NCBI GenBank assembly: GCA_026419785.1
Contig: JAODTK010005529.1
Span: 124,001 to 188,000, forward strand
Reading direction: 5' to 3'
Length of the DNA: 64,000 nucleotides
From: Sclerodactyla briareus
Lineage: Eukaryota; Echinodermata; Holothuroidea; Dendrochirotida; Sclerodactylidae
In this document: positions 47,523 through 59,200 of the stretch, one piece after another
How positions within the stretch are numbered: the stretch's first letter is position 1
Layout: each line of letters begins with the position of its first letter
Notes under the pieces: model-generated
What the model saw: only the letters and a program-made list of their open reading frames with translations
Told to the model about the DNA's origin: nothing
Database searches by the model: none
Program-made: the position numbers and the translations under genes

Positions 47523-48012
47523 CGGCGAATGCCCGAGTTTAGTGCCAGACTTTCGCGCGCCATCCGCGCGCATTTTTACTCTTTGGTGTGCAATTGGGTA
47601 CGATTTTCTAGCATTGTTAACGAAAATTTGGTTTGCCCCAATGCTTTATTCACGTTTTGTAAACTTCTGAAATCAAGCCTCATTACTTGTCGTATGGAAA
47701 AAGAGGCGGCCAGCGCAGATCAACAACTATTTTACAAAGACTGACTCACGTTCACACATTCTCCTAGCTGAAATTGCATAGGATTCCCCAATTAGCCGGC
47801 CCATTGACTCATATTTACCTCTCAATGGCCTTCTCTTCGATGACTGCTGAGCCCTTAAAGTGCAATTCCCAATTCACTTGTACCCATTTTTTGGGGGGGA
47901 ATGCGCTCAAATTTTCCGCATGTCCGCCCTTTTTTTTGCGCGCGTTTCGTGCGCGGTTGTGTTTTTTTCTCCGATTGTAATGCCAAGTATATGGAGCATG
48001 AGTTTTGTCACC

Positions 48013-50949
48013 CTTCCCCTTGGGAAAAGAATATATGTTATTCTCACAAACGTCAAAAGCCTGAATTCAATACTACAACATAGTTATCACGATGCATTAT
48101 CTTCGAACGATTTTCCCTTTAGTCATAAGCCTACTCCCAGGGATGTATCGAGATCCGGATCGCCAGCCCGATACCCACCTCACATCTTGAGTCTATCACT
48201 GTAGGTAAGACCGTTTATTCGAGAATAATTCAATACCGAGACCGGTCTCGCTTTTTTTTTAAACTGTTTCTTATGCCCTGCAACAATCATCGGCGCAGTT
48301 CGACGAGGGCGTTGGAATCGGGGTGCTTGCCCCCTCCTTCCAGTGATAAATGAGGGGCGAGGTACTCCATCCCCCCCCCCCCTCTCACTCCTCGAGTGTG
48401 AAAATCCCCTTTTCATTTTAATGTGCACAAATTTCGCAATGATACAAACTTTTTCACCCGATCATGTTTACAATGACGTCGTGATTGGCTGTCGGTATTG
48501 TGAGCAATCAAGTTGTCTATTGTTATGATTAGGGATTAGAGACCGGAATTAGATTCACGTACATCCAATGCGGGAATAACTTGTGAAAAATTCTGCAAAT
48601 TGACCCTCGATCATTTTTTTTTTATATTAGGCTAGTGTAATTTTATAATTCTGCATGGGTAACTAAATTATACAAATCGCGTTCTGGTTAGTCAGCTGAA
48701 AGGCGTGTCGGAGCTCCCGCCTCCCACTTGCCACGCCAGTTCGGACAAAAGAAGTTTACCATGGGCCAAAATGAGACAGCAGAAACGGATATAAAAGAAA
48801 AAAAATTGAGAGAGTGAATAGCTAGACAGGAACTTCTCAAATTCAAACAGAACCCAAATGCGAATTCAGGAAAATATGAGGCCGAAGGTAAATTTTTTTG
48901 AATCAAATTAACAAAATGGTGTATTTCACGTACCGTTCTCGTCTCTTCGAACTCAATAAATTCGAGAACTTCATGATGTTCGGGCGAATCTTTTTCAAGA
49001 TTTACGTCGGAAGGAAACGGGAACGTGGCAAAAAATCTTTGACCTGGACCAGTACAGTATGGACTGACTGGAGGAAATTTTGACGGTCTCTGAAAAGTGA
49101 GATTTCGACTAGCTTACAACGATTAGCAACCTACTGACTGCCCTGTGCTCAGCCATTTTGTGCCGAAAACCTCACAAGATTCTGAGTAACCAAATGCATC
49201 TACAGGACATGTGAACTTGCAAATTTGAGGGGGGGGGGGGGAGGGGGGAGGCGGGGGCAGACTTGTCAGTTACACATTTTTCTGAGATGAGACAAATTCG
49301 TGCAAAAAAGAAAAAATCGGTTGAAAATTTTGGTGCAGTGAAGAAGCAAAAGTAAAAGACACATGCCGAAGTCTTCGAACTCTGCTGATGGCCACATTTG
49401 ATGAGAAAATGCCCGAAAAACATGCACAAACATTCCGGCGGTACCAGTCCTCCGGTGACCCACCTAAAAAATTTCGGTAATAGTAATCATACACCAACTC
49501 CCAAAGAATAGCCTACTTTACTGCCCATGGAGCTCAAAACAATTGGCAGAAAAAAAAACAAGAATCATGATAAGCAAGTTCATCTAAAGACTGGAATACA
49601 AATTATTCTGGAACGAAGTGAATTTAGGTGAGTGTCATAATGCATCAGACTGCATCTAAGGCCTCCTAAAATGCAAACATTTGGGAGGAGGGGGGATTCG
49701 CGGTCCTGCAAAAGTGATATTTAGGCTAATAACTCGTCTGCCGCGATTCGATTTTGGCCAGAAATGCCAGCCCCGATTCAAATTGCACAATCTATGGTCT
49801 TTCGGAAAATGCAAAATTTCTGCGAGGGGGAGGATGAAACCCCTTCCCTCAGCCCCTCCCCCAGATCCGTCATCAATCTTCATCCCCATCCCTTCATTCC
49901 CCCCACTCAAAATTCGTTCCTACGCCACTATGTTTTAACTACACCGACCCCACCCCCTCCCCCCCCCCCACCCCTCCTCAAAAAACATTCCTGATCCCTT
50001 ATCAATCGTCCTGCCATATGAAGCTTCATATCGTCGAAGTACATAACAAACAAAACACCGCTTTGCTCTATTTGAAGTCCATTTTTTTGACGACGCGGAC
50101 GTGACGCCCAAGATTGTATGAAGACTTTATAAATGTGTGACGATTGTGCTTTGAACCCAACGAGTTTTCTTGTCTAGTTGTGGCATGAACAGCAACTTTT
50201 ACATTTTTCGCGCCTAACGAACTGGTACACGCCGTATATACTCGCTATCCTGTAAACTTTTTAACACAACATTGGAGTATCTTATTCAAGAAGGGTAAAT
50301 ATTTTTCTCTTTTCCTGAGATCGTGTCAGTTTTCCGCCCATAAGTCAGCAATACCGCCAGGTGTATAGGATACCAACGTTAGGTAAACCCTCATCACTGC
50401 TCCGAGTCGTGCTTAATCAAGTTGAATCGACTCGAGAACTCGAGTATGCAAATGAACATAATTCGGGCGAATTTAGAAACACTAGCAGGTGAAGCGAACT
50501 GAAAGTCAACCTACATGCCTACATGATTTCATAAATTAGCCACCCCTTTTTTTAGATTTGGGTAATTTAATTGAATAGTAGACAAGCCCACCCATACCTT
50601 GAGCCTCCAATAAATACATGGGCCGCGCCACTGCATAGCTCCTGTCAAATAAAAACGTCCAGAAAGACCTATAAGCTATTCCCATCCCCCACCCCCCCAT
50701 CGCCGCCCACTGAAAGAATCCTGGCTACACTGCTGATTCAACTTTCTTGTACCGAAATTACCGTTTTCATTCATGCAATCGAGTGAACCATTTCATTCAA
50801 AATTCTCAATGATCTGTTCCAAGGTACCCTTTGGTAGTCAATTACTCTTGCTGACATTTTATTTCACACGAACTTAAGAGTCGTAGATGTCGCGGCAAAT
50901 CTTCAACCGTTTTTCTTTCACTAAACTTGCACATTTAGATTTTGGCAAT
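48013..50949. other. No gene recognised; C and G runs
   Basis: C or G runs lie near 48,371, 49,230 and 49,960. At 49,680-49,935 a GC-rich unit ends 'CCTACGCCACTATG', like the ends of other small elements here. Open frames up to 85 codons show no motif. Confidence 0.4.
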
Positions 50950-51105
50950 TAGGCACGGCAAATGCCATTCCCGGTGATCTGGGAGGTATAAACAAGCAAA
51001 TTTCCTCGCTACGCGCCACCCATGGTGGCCTCTCCGTGCTTAGATTGTGTATCGCAGTCAGCCTCGTCCCCCACGTTCGAAATGGATTGACGCCCTTGTT
51101 GAACT
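50950..51105 (+). repeat. Dispersed module, copy
   Basis: 'AATGCCATTCCCGGTGATCT', 'GGGAGGTATAAACAAGC', 'CTACGCGCCACCCATGGTGG' and 'GGATTGACGCCCTTG' give the module in full order. It has 'CGTCCCCCACG' in place of a long C run. Confidence 0.65.
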
Positions 51106-51692
51106 ACTTTAAAAGTTTATTCAGGGATTTCTGCGCATTGACAAATTCACCGAGAATCCTATTGCACATAAATTTAGAATATAGACGATCAAATCTGAAA
51201 CAATTCATTATGTTTCCTATTTCTTTAATGTTTTCGAGACCTCGACACACTGCTTGAAGCTCTCAACATGTTTTTTTTTTTCTCACGGAATATGCCAAAA
51301 ATAACCATATCAACTAAATGTTATAAATAATAATTAAAACCGTGCTGAATCCAATTGATTCTTAATAAATGAAGAATTGACTTAACTATCCAGTACATCA
51401 TTCACGATTTTTAGGAGAATTAGAGATTGATGCTGGGTAGAACTGTAATACCGGTAGGCCTCCCACTTTATTGGTGGGATTTGGACACAGTATAGGTTAA
51501 GATTTACGTCGTCTTCTTATAAACCGGATAAGCACTACTTTCTCTTCGCAAACCTTTCATAGGTCCATGGCGACTCATCGAATATTTTGGGGGTCCCCCT
51601 CCCCTTATAGCATGGTTTCCCCAACCTGAGTCCCGACCACAACTGGGTTCGTGAAGCATTCTTGTGGGTTCCGCAGGCTTATTTCAATATAT
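51106..51692. other. No recognised feature
   Basis: I see no gene or repeat. It ends in the flank of the hAT-like element that follows. Confidence 0.4.
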
Positions 51693-52631
51693 CAGTGTTG
51701 GAGGACTCGAGTCCGGTCTCGGTCTCGAGACCGGTCTCGAAAGACCGATTTCAAGGACTCGGTCTCGGACTCCGGACCTCGGGATTCAATTGACTCGGAC
51801 TCGTCTCGGCTCGGCTGCTGGCCTCGGGACTCGCCCGAGTCCATGTTCAAGACCGCTCAAAAAATAATCCTTGGCAAAATTCATGAAAATTAATGAGGGA
51901 AGAGAGGAATGCAAATTTCAACAGTTGATAATCAAAAACATGGTAAACTTGATATCTTCGGTGAAGGTCCAAATTCGTCCATAACAAATTGACAGATCCT
52001 TATTAGGAATAAAAGCTCAGTGTGCCTGTTGAACGGTCGTCAGCAAGGTGTCACATACACCCACAGGAGAACATCTGCATTCACCGCACAGACGGTTGAA
52101 ATCCGAATTGTAGTTTTCCGCCAGTTTCTTGAATGCGATGAAACAATCCACTCACTACTAACCTACTACCGGACAATTATTGGTCTCCAAATAATTGTAG
52201 TCAGGCGGATAGTCTACTTAGGATTATATGGACCTGTTTAGGGTCTTTATTTTGTTAGTTTCCGGCATCATCACATTGCAATTACAGGCCATTAATTGCT
52301 ATGAACTTTCTTGATAAGCATCCAGCTCTTGAATAGGAGTGTGTGGAATTGCTTCAATCATCATTTTGCATTGGGCCGATTTGTGCAATATATCATAATA
52401 CAGTGTTTGGGGATGCAGCAAAACTGTAATAACTTGCCTATTTTGGATCCAATACTAAGGCCTATTTATCTTGCTGAAGCCAGTTTTATGGGAAACTCGA
52501 CTCGGACTCGGACAAAAGTACTCGGTCTTGACTCGGCTCGGATTTAAGGACCTCGGTCTTGGACTCGGACTCGGATGCGAGACTCGGTCTTGGACTCGGA
52601 CTCGGACTGGCGGGACTCGACTCCAACACTG
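51693..52631. mobile_element. Non-autonomous hAT-like transposon with flanking duplication
   Basis: The left end is 'CAGTGTTGGAGGACTCGAG' and the right end, reverse-complemented, is 'CAGTGTTGGAGTCGAGTCC'. The flanking octamers are CAATATAT (51,685-51,692) and CACTATAT (52,632-52,639), 7 of 8 identical, as expected for hAT insertion. Subterminal arrays of 'GACTCGG' and its variants run at 51,710-51,842 and 52,496-52,622. The interior (51,850-52,490) encodes no recognisable transposase. Length is 939 bp. Confidence 0.85.
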
Positions 52632-52633
52632 CA

Positions 52634-52641
52634 CTATATAT

Positions 52642-52675
<34 letters not shown>

Positions 52676-52787
52676 ATATTATATTAATATATATATATAG
52701 ATATATATATAATATATATATATATATTTTTTAGGTTTTTTAATTTTTATATATATAATTAAATATCATATATATAATATATATATA
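52634..52787. repeat. (TA)n-rich tract
   Basis: Imperfect TA repeats with short interruptions, directly beside the hAT-like right end. The transposon appears to have inserted at the edge of this tract. Confidence 0.92.
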
Positions 52788-54164
52788 AAAACTGAGGTAC
52801 CGTGCCAAAAATTTTCCCCCTCATGTAACGTGTCGCAGTGTTTTTATTGGCGGGGGCCGTTCTGGCGATTTCCGGTCGTTTATTTTGCTCAATTAATTTA
52901 TTCTGGAGGAACAAACTTGGGGTCGCGCGCCGGCGGATGGGCCCTACATGACATGGGGTCCTCGCCTTGAAAAGTTGGGAACACTGCCTTACATCGACCT
53001 AGGATTGCGTGCATAGATATGTGCGTCTCGGTGCCTGCCGCCTGGTCGCCCGTAGTGGCCGACCCATCCACCCTCCCCGCCCACTACAACTGAATCCGTC
53101 CGCCGAAAACTCAGAAATACCAGAAAGTATGACTCATAGAAACACTCACATTCATTGGTCGTCACCCGCTGTCTTCAAACGAAAAAATTCAGTCCCCTGC
53201 TGCTTAGTTTCATCCACGAATAGGCAGTCATACGCAATAGCCATACGGTGTGCGTTACTCTAGCCATATGTGCTTTCCATATTTACAAAATAGACCGCAA
53301 TAAGATCAATCAATTATCTGAACCCTGTTATTATTCTTTATTATCGAATTCTAATTATTGAATCATACCAGCTTCGTTATATGAAAAACGAAACTGTAAT
53401 TCTGGGATTCATTTCGAAACAGATAATCAACTCTTAATTAAAATCCGTCACATGCAGCAACGCAATGGGCCCGTACTGAAGAGGTCACGGAAACTAGCCG
53501 CGCCGCTGAGTCGAACGTTACCTACCTAAAATAACCACTTTTCTGCAGAGGTTAACTCTTCGGGTTTTCGCATCAACGTTTTTCTCCCTGTTCGAAAGAA
53601 TCAGGAATTTTACTTTCTAAATTAATTTTGCCAGGAAGATATACACGAAGGGTGGATGCTGGCTGTAGGGCCAGCGCTTATATTACTATTTCCCGGAAGT
53701 TTGGTAACTAACTTAGCCACTACTATTTCCATTTGTTAGCAAACTGTGCATGTTTGCACTTGAACTGTACATGCTAGCTACCTAATCGTATCAATACAGT
53801 AGCCATGACTTTTGACTGCAGTAGTCACTACTATAGAGTATTGGCATTGCCTTACCGTAGGGCGTTAACACAGCACCTCTTTGTCTTTACTTTTACTCGG
53901 TTCTTTTTGACTAGCTAAACAAATTAGGCTTCATGGCAATTGGCAAGGCCATGACTCTGAGTAATGATATTCACAGCAGTTCATGAATTAATTCACAGAT
54001 TCATTGTTAGATGAGTGTAACTAATCCTTTTGTGGTTTCATTTGTGTTTCAAGTTGTCATTTCGTCTACCTCTACACTGGCTGATTGATCTCGATACTTC
54101 TTTGAAAGTCGATGGGTTAAACAGCCGTTGGGATTCGTTGCGTTACAACTTTCTCCCTGTTGTC
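52788..54164. other. No gene recognised
   Basis: A weak trace of the dispersed module ('GGGGGCCGTTCTGGCGATTT') lies near 52,852. Otherwise nothing is recognised. The 84-codon frame at 53,009-53,263 matches nothing I know. Confidence 0.4.
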
Positions 54165-54595
54165 TATAAAGCCACAGGTGCTTGTACATTAGGCTCCCAT
54201 TAACCTTCATTCAAAAGAGGAGAAAGGTCACTACAGTTGTTGATCACGTTGTGCATGGATTGAGCTGAACCACGATAATATGCAATTGTCACTCCTCTCT
54301 TTCTTCGGTTTTTCCCAAGCTCTGAAACATGCACAAATAAAACCACTGTTGAAGAAATTAAGTCTCGATTTTAATATCAATATATATACCTAATTATCGT
54401 CCGTTTCCGACCTAGTTACTTGGGTAAATTCATCGAGAGAGTTGCCAGTGGGAATCGATCCAGAGTTACCATCACCTGGACCAACACAATCTCCAGGCAC
54501 TCATGCGACAGCCTATCGTCTCACCGCTTCTTGATGATTAAGAGAGGCGATACTGTTCTTTTTCAGACTTCACGACAGCATTTGATGGAATAGAC
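54165..54595 (+). mobile_element. L2/CR1-like LINE, 5' part of reverse transcriptase
   Basis: Frames give 'SQALKHAQIKPLLKKLSLDF' (54,315-54,374), then a 'NYRPVS'-type block near 54,400-54,420 and 'GKFIERVAS'-like sequence. 'DFTTAFDGID' follows at about 54,566-54,595 (the 'D.saAFDtidh' block). Several frameshifts break it. It is cut after 'GAATAGAC' by the insertion that follows, and continues at 55,294. Confidence 0.75.
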
Positions 54596-55293
54596 TAGTC
54601 CTATAGAAGAAGTTTTACTGTAGCGCACTTCCCATTGAAGGTTACAAAATCCGTAACCTCATGACTCCAACTTATCTTCTCCCTCAGATTACACGCCCTC
54701 TTGTACCCTTTCAAAACATCATTTAAGAACACTCCAATCCACTACATTGTTACAATGTCATTAGTATAAAGTGATACTTTACAAGCCCATTTTGACCGTA
54801 ATATTGGGGGAAAATCACTACCACCCTTTTTTTCCAGCCTGTCTTGTTTTGAAACATAGTTTTTGTAAACAAGAACGTTTTGCCACTCAGGGCTCACTTT
54901 TGGGTCGATCCTATTATTCATATTGGGCACATGCAAGACATCACTATAGAAATCTTCTTTGATTTTCATAACTTAGAGTGGCAACGCGAACAACACTTGT
55001 ACAATGTCCTTATCAACTTGGATCAGTGAAGTTTGAAGAGAAATCCATAACTGATTCCGGTAATATTTTGGTAATTCTCACCTGCGAAAATCAATTTAGG
55101 GAATGAATGAGTTCTAACTTTTCTTAACTACAATAATGGTCTTTTGGGTTATTAATTGAGATGCACGCTTTTTAGGATCTGAAGTTGAAGAAACGGAAAG
55201 TTTGCCGCTCACACGCTAGCCTAAAAAACAGCTAGGCCTTGAGTTGTGAACGCGGCGTTTTAGTACAGGTACTAAATCCGCGAGCGCAGGCTA
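54596..55293. mobile_element. 698-bp insertion with 8-bp target duplication
   Basis: GAATAGAC is present at 54,588-54,595 and again at 55,294-55,301. If the segment between is removed with one copy of the octamer, the LINE frame reads across as 'TAFDGIDHDLLSSLQ', so the insertion point is exact. The ends begin 'TAGTCCTATAG' and finish 'CGAGCGCAGGCTA', with only a very short inverted match. A 75-codon minus-strand frame (54,742-54,969) shows no motif I recognise. The 8-bp duplication suits hAT, P or another 8-bp-duplicating superfamily. Confidence 0.8.
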
Positions 55294-56215
55294 GAATAGA
55301 CCATGATCTCCTGTCATCTCTCCAGTTGTTTGGCATTACAGGACAGGCAAAAGAATTGGTTCATGTCGACATGCACGTCCGGTCACATTCTGTGATGATA
55401 ACCAATCCAACCCCGGACCCCACGTACCTTACTGTGGCGTCTCTCAGGGAGCGTACTGGTCCTGTTATGTTCAGCCGCTGTATAGTGCGCCTCTTCAGGC
55501 CATCATGTGCCCAGACATCCAAAGCAATTAATATGCAAACGATACTCAACAACTCAACTGGCATTCAACCTGGCCGAACCGCAACAATACCATCAGCATC
55601 TAGAGTTGTGTTCCGTGATGTCAGGTCGTGATGTATTCCCAACGAACTTGTTTCCAATACAGTTACAAGCCCAAAGTCATTCATTCATCTCAAGTTTTTC
55701 CAGAGGACCAGCCGGCCCCCCTGGTGATACTGTCGGTTGTGTAGGTATCACACGCCTCTACAAGAGTTGGAATCTTTTGTGTGCTAATGCCCCATGGCAA
55801 ACATGTGAACAACTCGATGCCAATCGCTATTTCCTGCTCCTCCTGCAGATTGGACAGATCGCCCTGTCTTCGTCAAACAGAACACACGCCTTAGCTCATC
55901 ACGGCATTCGTCCTTCTCATTTGGATCTCAGCAATTCCCTCATCTTCACCTTACCAACTCCCAAATAGCTAAGTGACAATGCGTGCAGAACAACGGCGGC
56001 ACGTTTTGGTCCTTAGCCTACCCAAAACCATAGCATTCTACCCCCTGCTCAAACACTACCGGCTACCAATCACAACAACGGGCACAATTCAAGGTTCTTC
56101 TCATCAACCTAGAGGCACTTCCGCCGAAAGCACCAATCTTCATCTCCAATCTGATCCACAAATAGAACCCGGCGGTCAACTTCGGTCTTCCTCTAGAGCT
56201 GCCTCCTGAAACTAT
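55294..56215 (+). mobile_element. L2/CR1-like LINE, 3' part of reverse transcriptase
   Basis: It continues the LINE above: 'RIDHDLLSSLQLFGITGQ' (55,294-55,346), 'SHSVMITNPT' and 'GPVMFS' (55,459-55,476). A catalytic box at 55,532-55,546 reads YANDT, not YADDT. Further on are 'FSRGPAGPPGDTVG', 'SHLDLSNSLIFTLPT' (55,917-55,961), 'LKHYRLPITTTG' (56,049-56,084) and 'GGQLRSSSRAAS' (56,171-56,206). This order fits the L2/CR1 thumb and C-terminal region. Open frames of 130 and 153 codons cover it in pieces. With Asp lost from the active site it would be inactive. Confidence 0.85.
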
Positions 56216-59200
56216 CTTCTCTCCGTTCATGAACAAAATTATATGGAGATTGGTCAGTTTGCCATTGCCGCCATGTTCGTATTTTCCGGTATCGCATCGC
56301 CAAATGCGATGCAGAATTAGCAACTGCGGGAGATTTGTAAGATGCCATAGCATTTGTGCGATGCAAAACTCTGGGGCTACGAATCGGTGGCTATTTATTC
56401 CTCTGTGCGATGTTTGCCCTTCTAAGGGACATCCATCGCCCGTGCAAAAAATTATTTCTTATATTTCTTCCCGTCCTAATTATCGTGAAGAAAAACACCT
56501 AAACTTGTTTTGCCCAGTTTTGATAATAAATTAACAATCGCTGAAAGTCAACGAAAATTTGCAAAATCCGTCAAACAATGTGCCTGGTTGTTTGTTACCA
56601 TACCATAACCCAGCGTGGGACAACATATGTCCCGGCGGGCGGAGTGCACTTACAGACAACCTACTCGAAATATTAAAAAAGACCCTTGAGATTACATCAG
56701 GGACGAAAAGATAGCCCATATTCCCTACAATTCCCATTGGTTACGCATTCGATTTTACAGCAGCAAGAATGATTGCGATTTTATGCCAAATACTGATTGA
56801 AAATGCATGAATATGTAATTAAAACCGATCGTTTTGGTGAGATCGCTCTCACATGTACGTACATTGCTATCAGCATGCCCTGTGCGTCTGATTGTGTGAT
56901 AAATGTACAGTAAAGGGTGCCTTTGGACCGCAATTAGACAACACGGTATCGTACAACCTAACAACCATCGTTTATGCAGCTACTTCACGTGCAACTGAAG
57001 TAGGAATAGGCAGTATTTTTTGGAAAAGGAGTCAGATTTAGTTCGAAAGTCGTAGCAAATGAATTGATTGTACATCGCCTGAAACATGCCAAATTGATGT
57101 ATTTTCCTAACTAAAAGTCACAAGAGTCTGGGTTGTATTGATCAACTGATAAACAGTGGTCTTAACGATCGTACTTCCAAAAATCGTTACCCATTTTTGA
57201 TTGGGTACGTGAAATCAGAATCTCTTACTGTACGTACATAAAACCCATGCGCCATGGAGAATTTTTCAGGGGCGTTTTCCACAATATTTTGATGTGATTT
57301 TGAGAGGCCCTCTTTTGTTAAACTTCGAGGTACAAATTTGCCTGGCCGCCCCCTATTTTTTCGAACGCTAATCAACTAGCTCCATAGGGCTGTGCTTAAC
57401 TAAAGAATAATCAATTATTCGGTTGCACAATGATTAATCAATCGATAAAGAATATGAGTTCTGATTAACGAGAGCTATGAAATAAGCCGTTTTTTTCCTT
57501 CCCACTTTTAGCTCAAAAACAACAGCTAGCTGTATTCGGTATGGGCCTGTATGGAGGCCCTTTCACCAATTGAGAATTCCATCCTTTCACAGGGAGTCCG
57601 AACAGGAGTCTTTCAATTTTCTCCTAGTTAGCACGTCTTCTTCATGGCTGACGGCCCTCTGGTCCTCAGGTTGTTGCACTCTCAAATACTACTAACTTGT
57701 GAATGGTTAGCCTTTGGAGTTCGGGTGGCCATATTCAAACAGCAATAATGGCCGCTATTTCCTGTTGCATAATATCAGTGGTTTATGCGCACTTGCAATG
57801 TAACATATGTAAGAAGAGCTCCGTCAGCTTGCAAGCATTATTCATTCAAGTTTTTTTAGTGACATTTTCTAACTAGCACAGTGCACAATTTTTGATGCCC
57901 CGCAACTGTTGAACCAACTCATGCAGTGAATCCCAAACCAGATAACTACAACAAGCTCAATTATTGCCAACGATCAACTTTTTAACCCTAAAAACTGCAA
58001 ATCGGGAATTTTGTCAATTTTTTATCACATTTTCAAGGAAACCAATCACAAATGCATTCATAATCAACTTAATTAGTTCCAACATACATAGATCCGCATT
58101 GTTTCAAAAGTAGAGTTTGCCCTATGAAAATTTCCCATACATGACATTGCCAATGCATCCATAACAATCAAGTACACAACTACAGGTTCACCTTTGTTTT
58201 TGGTTCCTCTTATATGTTTGGCCAATTATTTGGTGCTGTAATGGAGCTGAGAATTCACATACCCCGCACAAAATATTGCTTCCATGGCACGGATGGTTGG
58301 GCGAGAATCGACTCCAAACCATGTGTAAAAAAAAAAACCATGGAGATTTTAGCATAACCAAACTCACAGTAAAACAAGTACACGGACCGAAGATCCCCCG
58401 AGGATTCCTTAACTTTTTTGTTGGTGAATATTCATATGACCCAAGGGTTTACGTAGCACATTATCATGGAGTCATTATTTTACATGTATGATAATAACAC
58501 AGGACGAAGTTGAACTGTGTTACAAGCATAATAATGTAACGAAAGTAACGCTGGAATTGGCCCACTACTAACGTACTAACCTACTAGCGTGCTCACTCAA
58601 TAGGGTAGATATGATTACATGACCATTGACATTTAAAAAAACACATTGTTCCCACCTGTTAGTGACTTTTTGCAAAAAAAAAAAAAAAGTTTGTTCCAAC
58701 ATTCAAGTTTTCCCAAATCATATTTTTAGGTATCAACCTTTGAAAAAATTGCATTCATGTCATTTATTAGTACGCAGAGTAACCCAACCTGGGAATACCA
58801 TTGCTCACTGGCAATTACCCTTCCTGTATAAACAGTGAACAGAAGGTGACGAGGAGCGATATAAAACTAGTTGAGGACCGAACATACATAGCAAGTCAAC
58901 CAATACCTAATTAATCAACTTCAATGATTTTGTGGGACTAGTAATGAGCACTAAACTAATTGTAAACGGGTGAAAATGTCCCCGTCTGCAACAAATTTTT
59001 AATGTTTTTTTTCTCTAATAACTCATCAAAATAATTTCTTGTTTTTGGAGAGGTCTCCTCTCTCACTACATTACCACACCACACCCGCTGTGTATTTTTT
59101 TTTTTTTTCCCCACTACCCTACATCAATTCAAACAACCCTTTCTCTAAATTTTTTAAAAATCAAATTATAGGTTGTGGAAGGGACATTTTTGTAATAAAG

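Larger units (their letters stand above)
46077..48012 (+). repeat. 1.85-kb tandem unit, copy 2
   Basis: Same order as copy 1, from 'GCCAACTTGTGGTGGCGC' through 'GTGAGGCGGAGG' (46,196), the LINE part and the module at 47,011, to 'GCGCGGTTGTG' and 'GAGTTTTGTCACCC'. It carries an extra T-rich block (47,399-47,522). Confidence 0.8.

Noticed and set aside
47331-47744. Open frames rich in Phe or Lys
   Set aside because: They are produced by the T-rich block.
54742-54969. 75-codon minus-strand frame as a transposase
   Set aside because: No transposase motif or catalytic triad is visible, and the frame is too short to judge.
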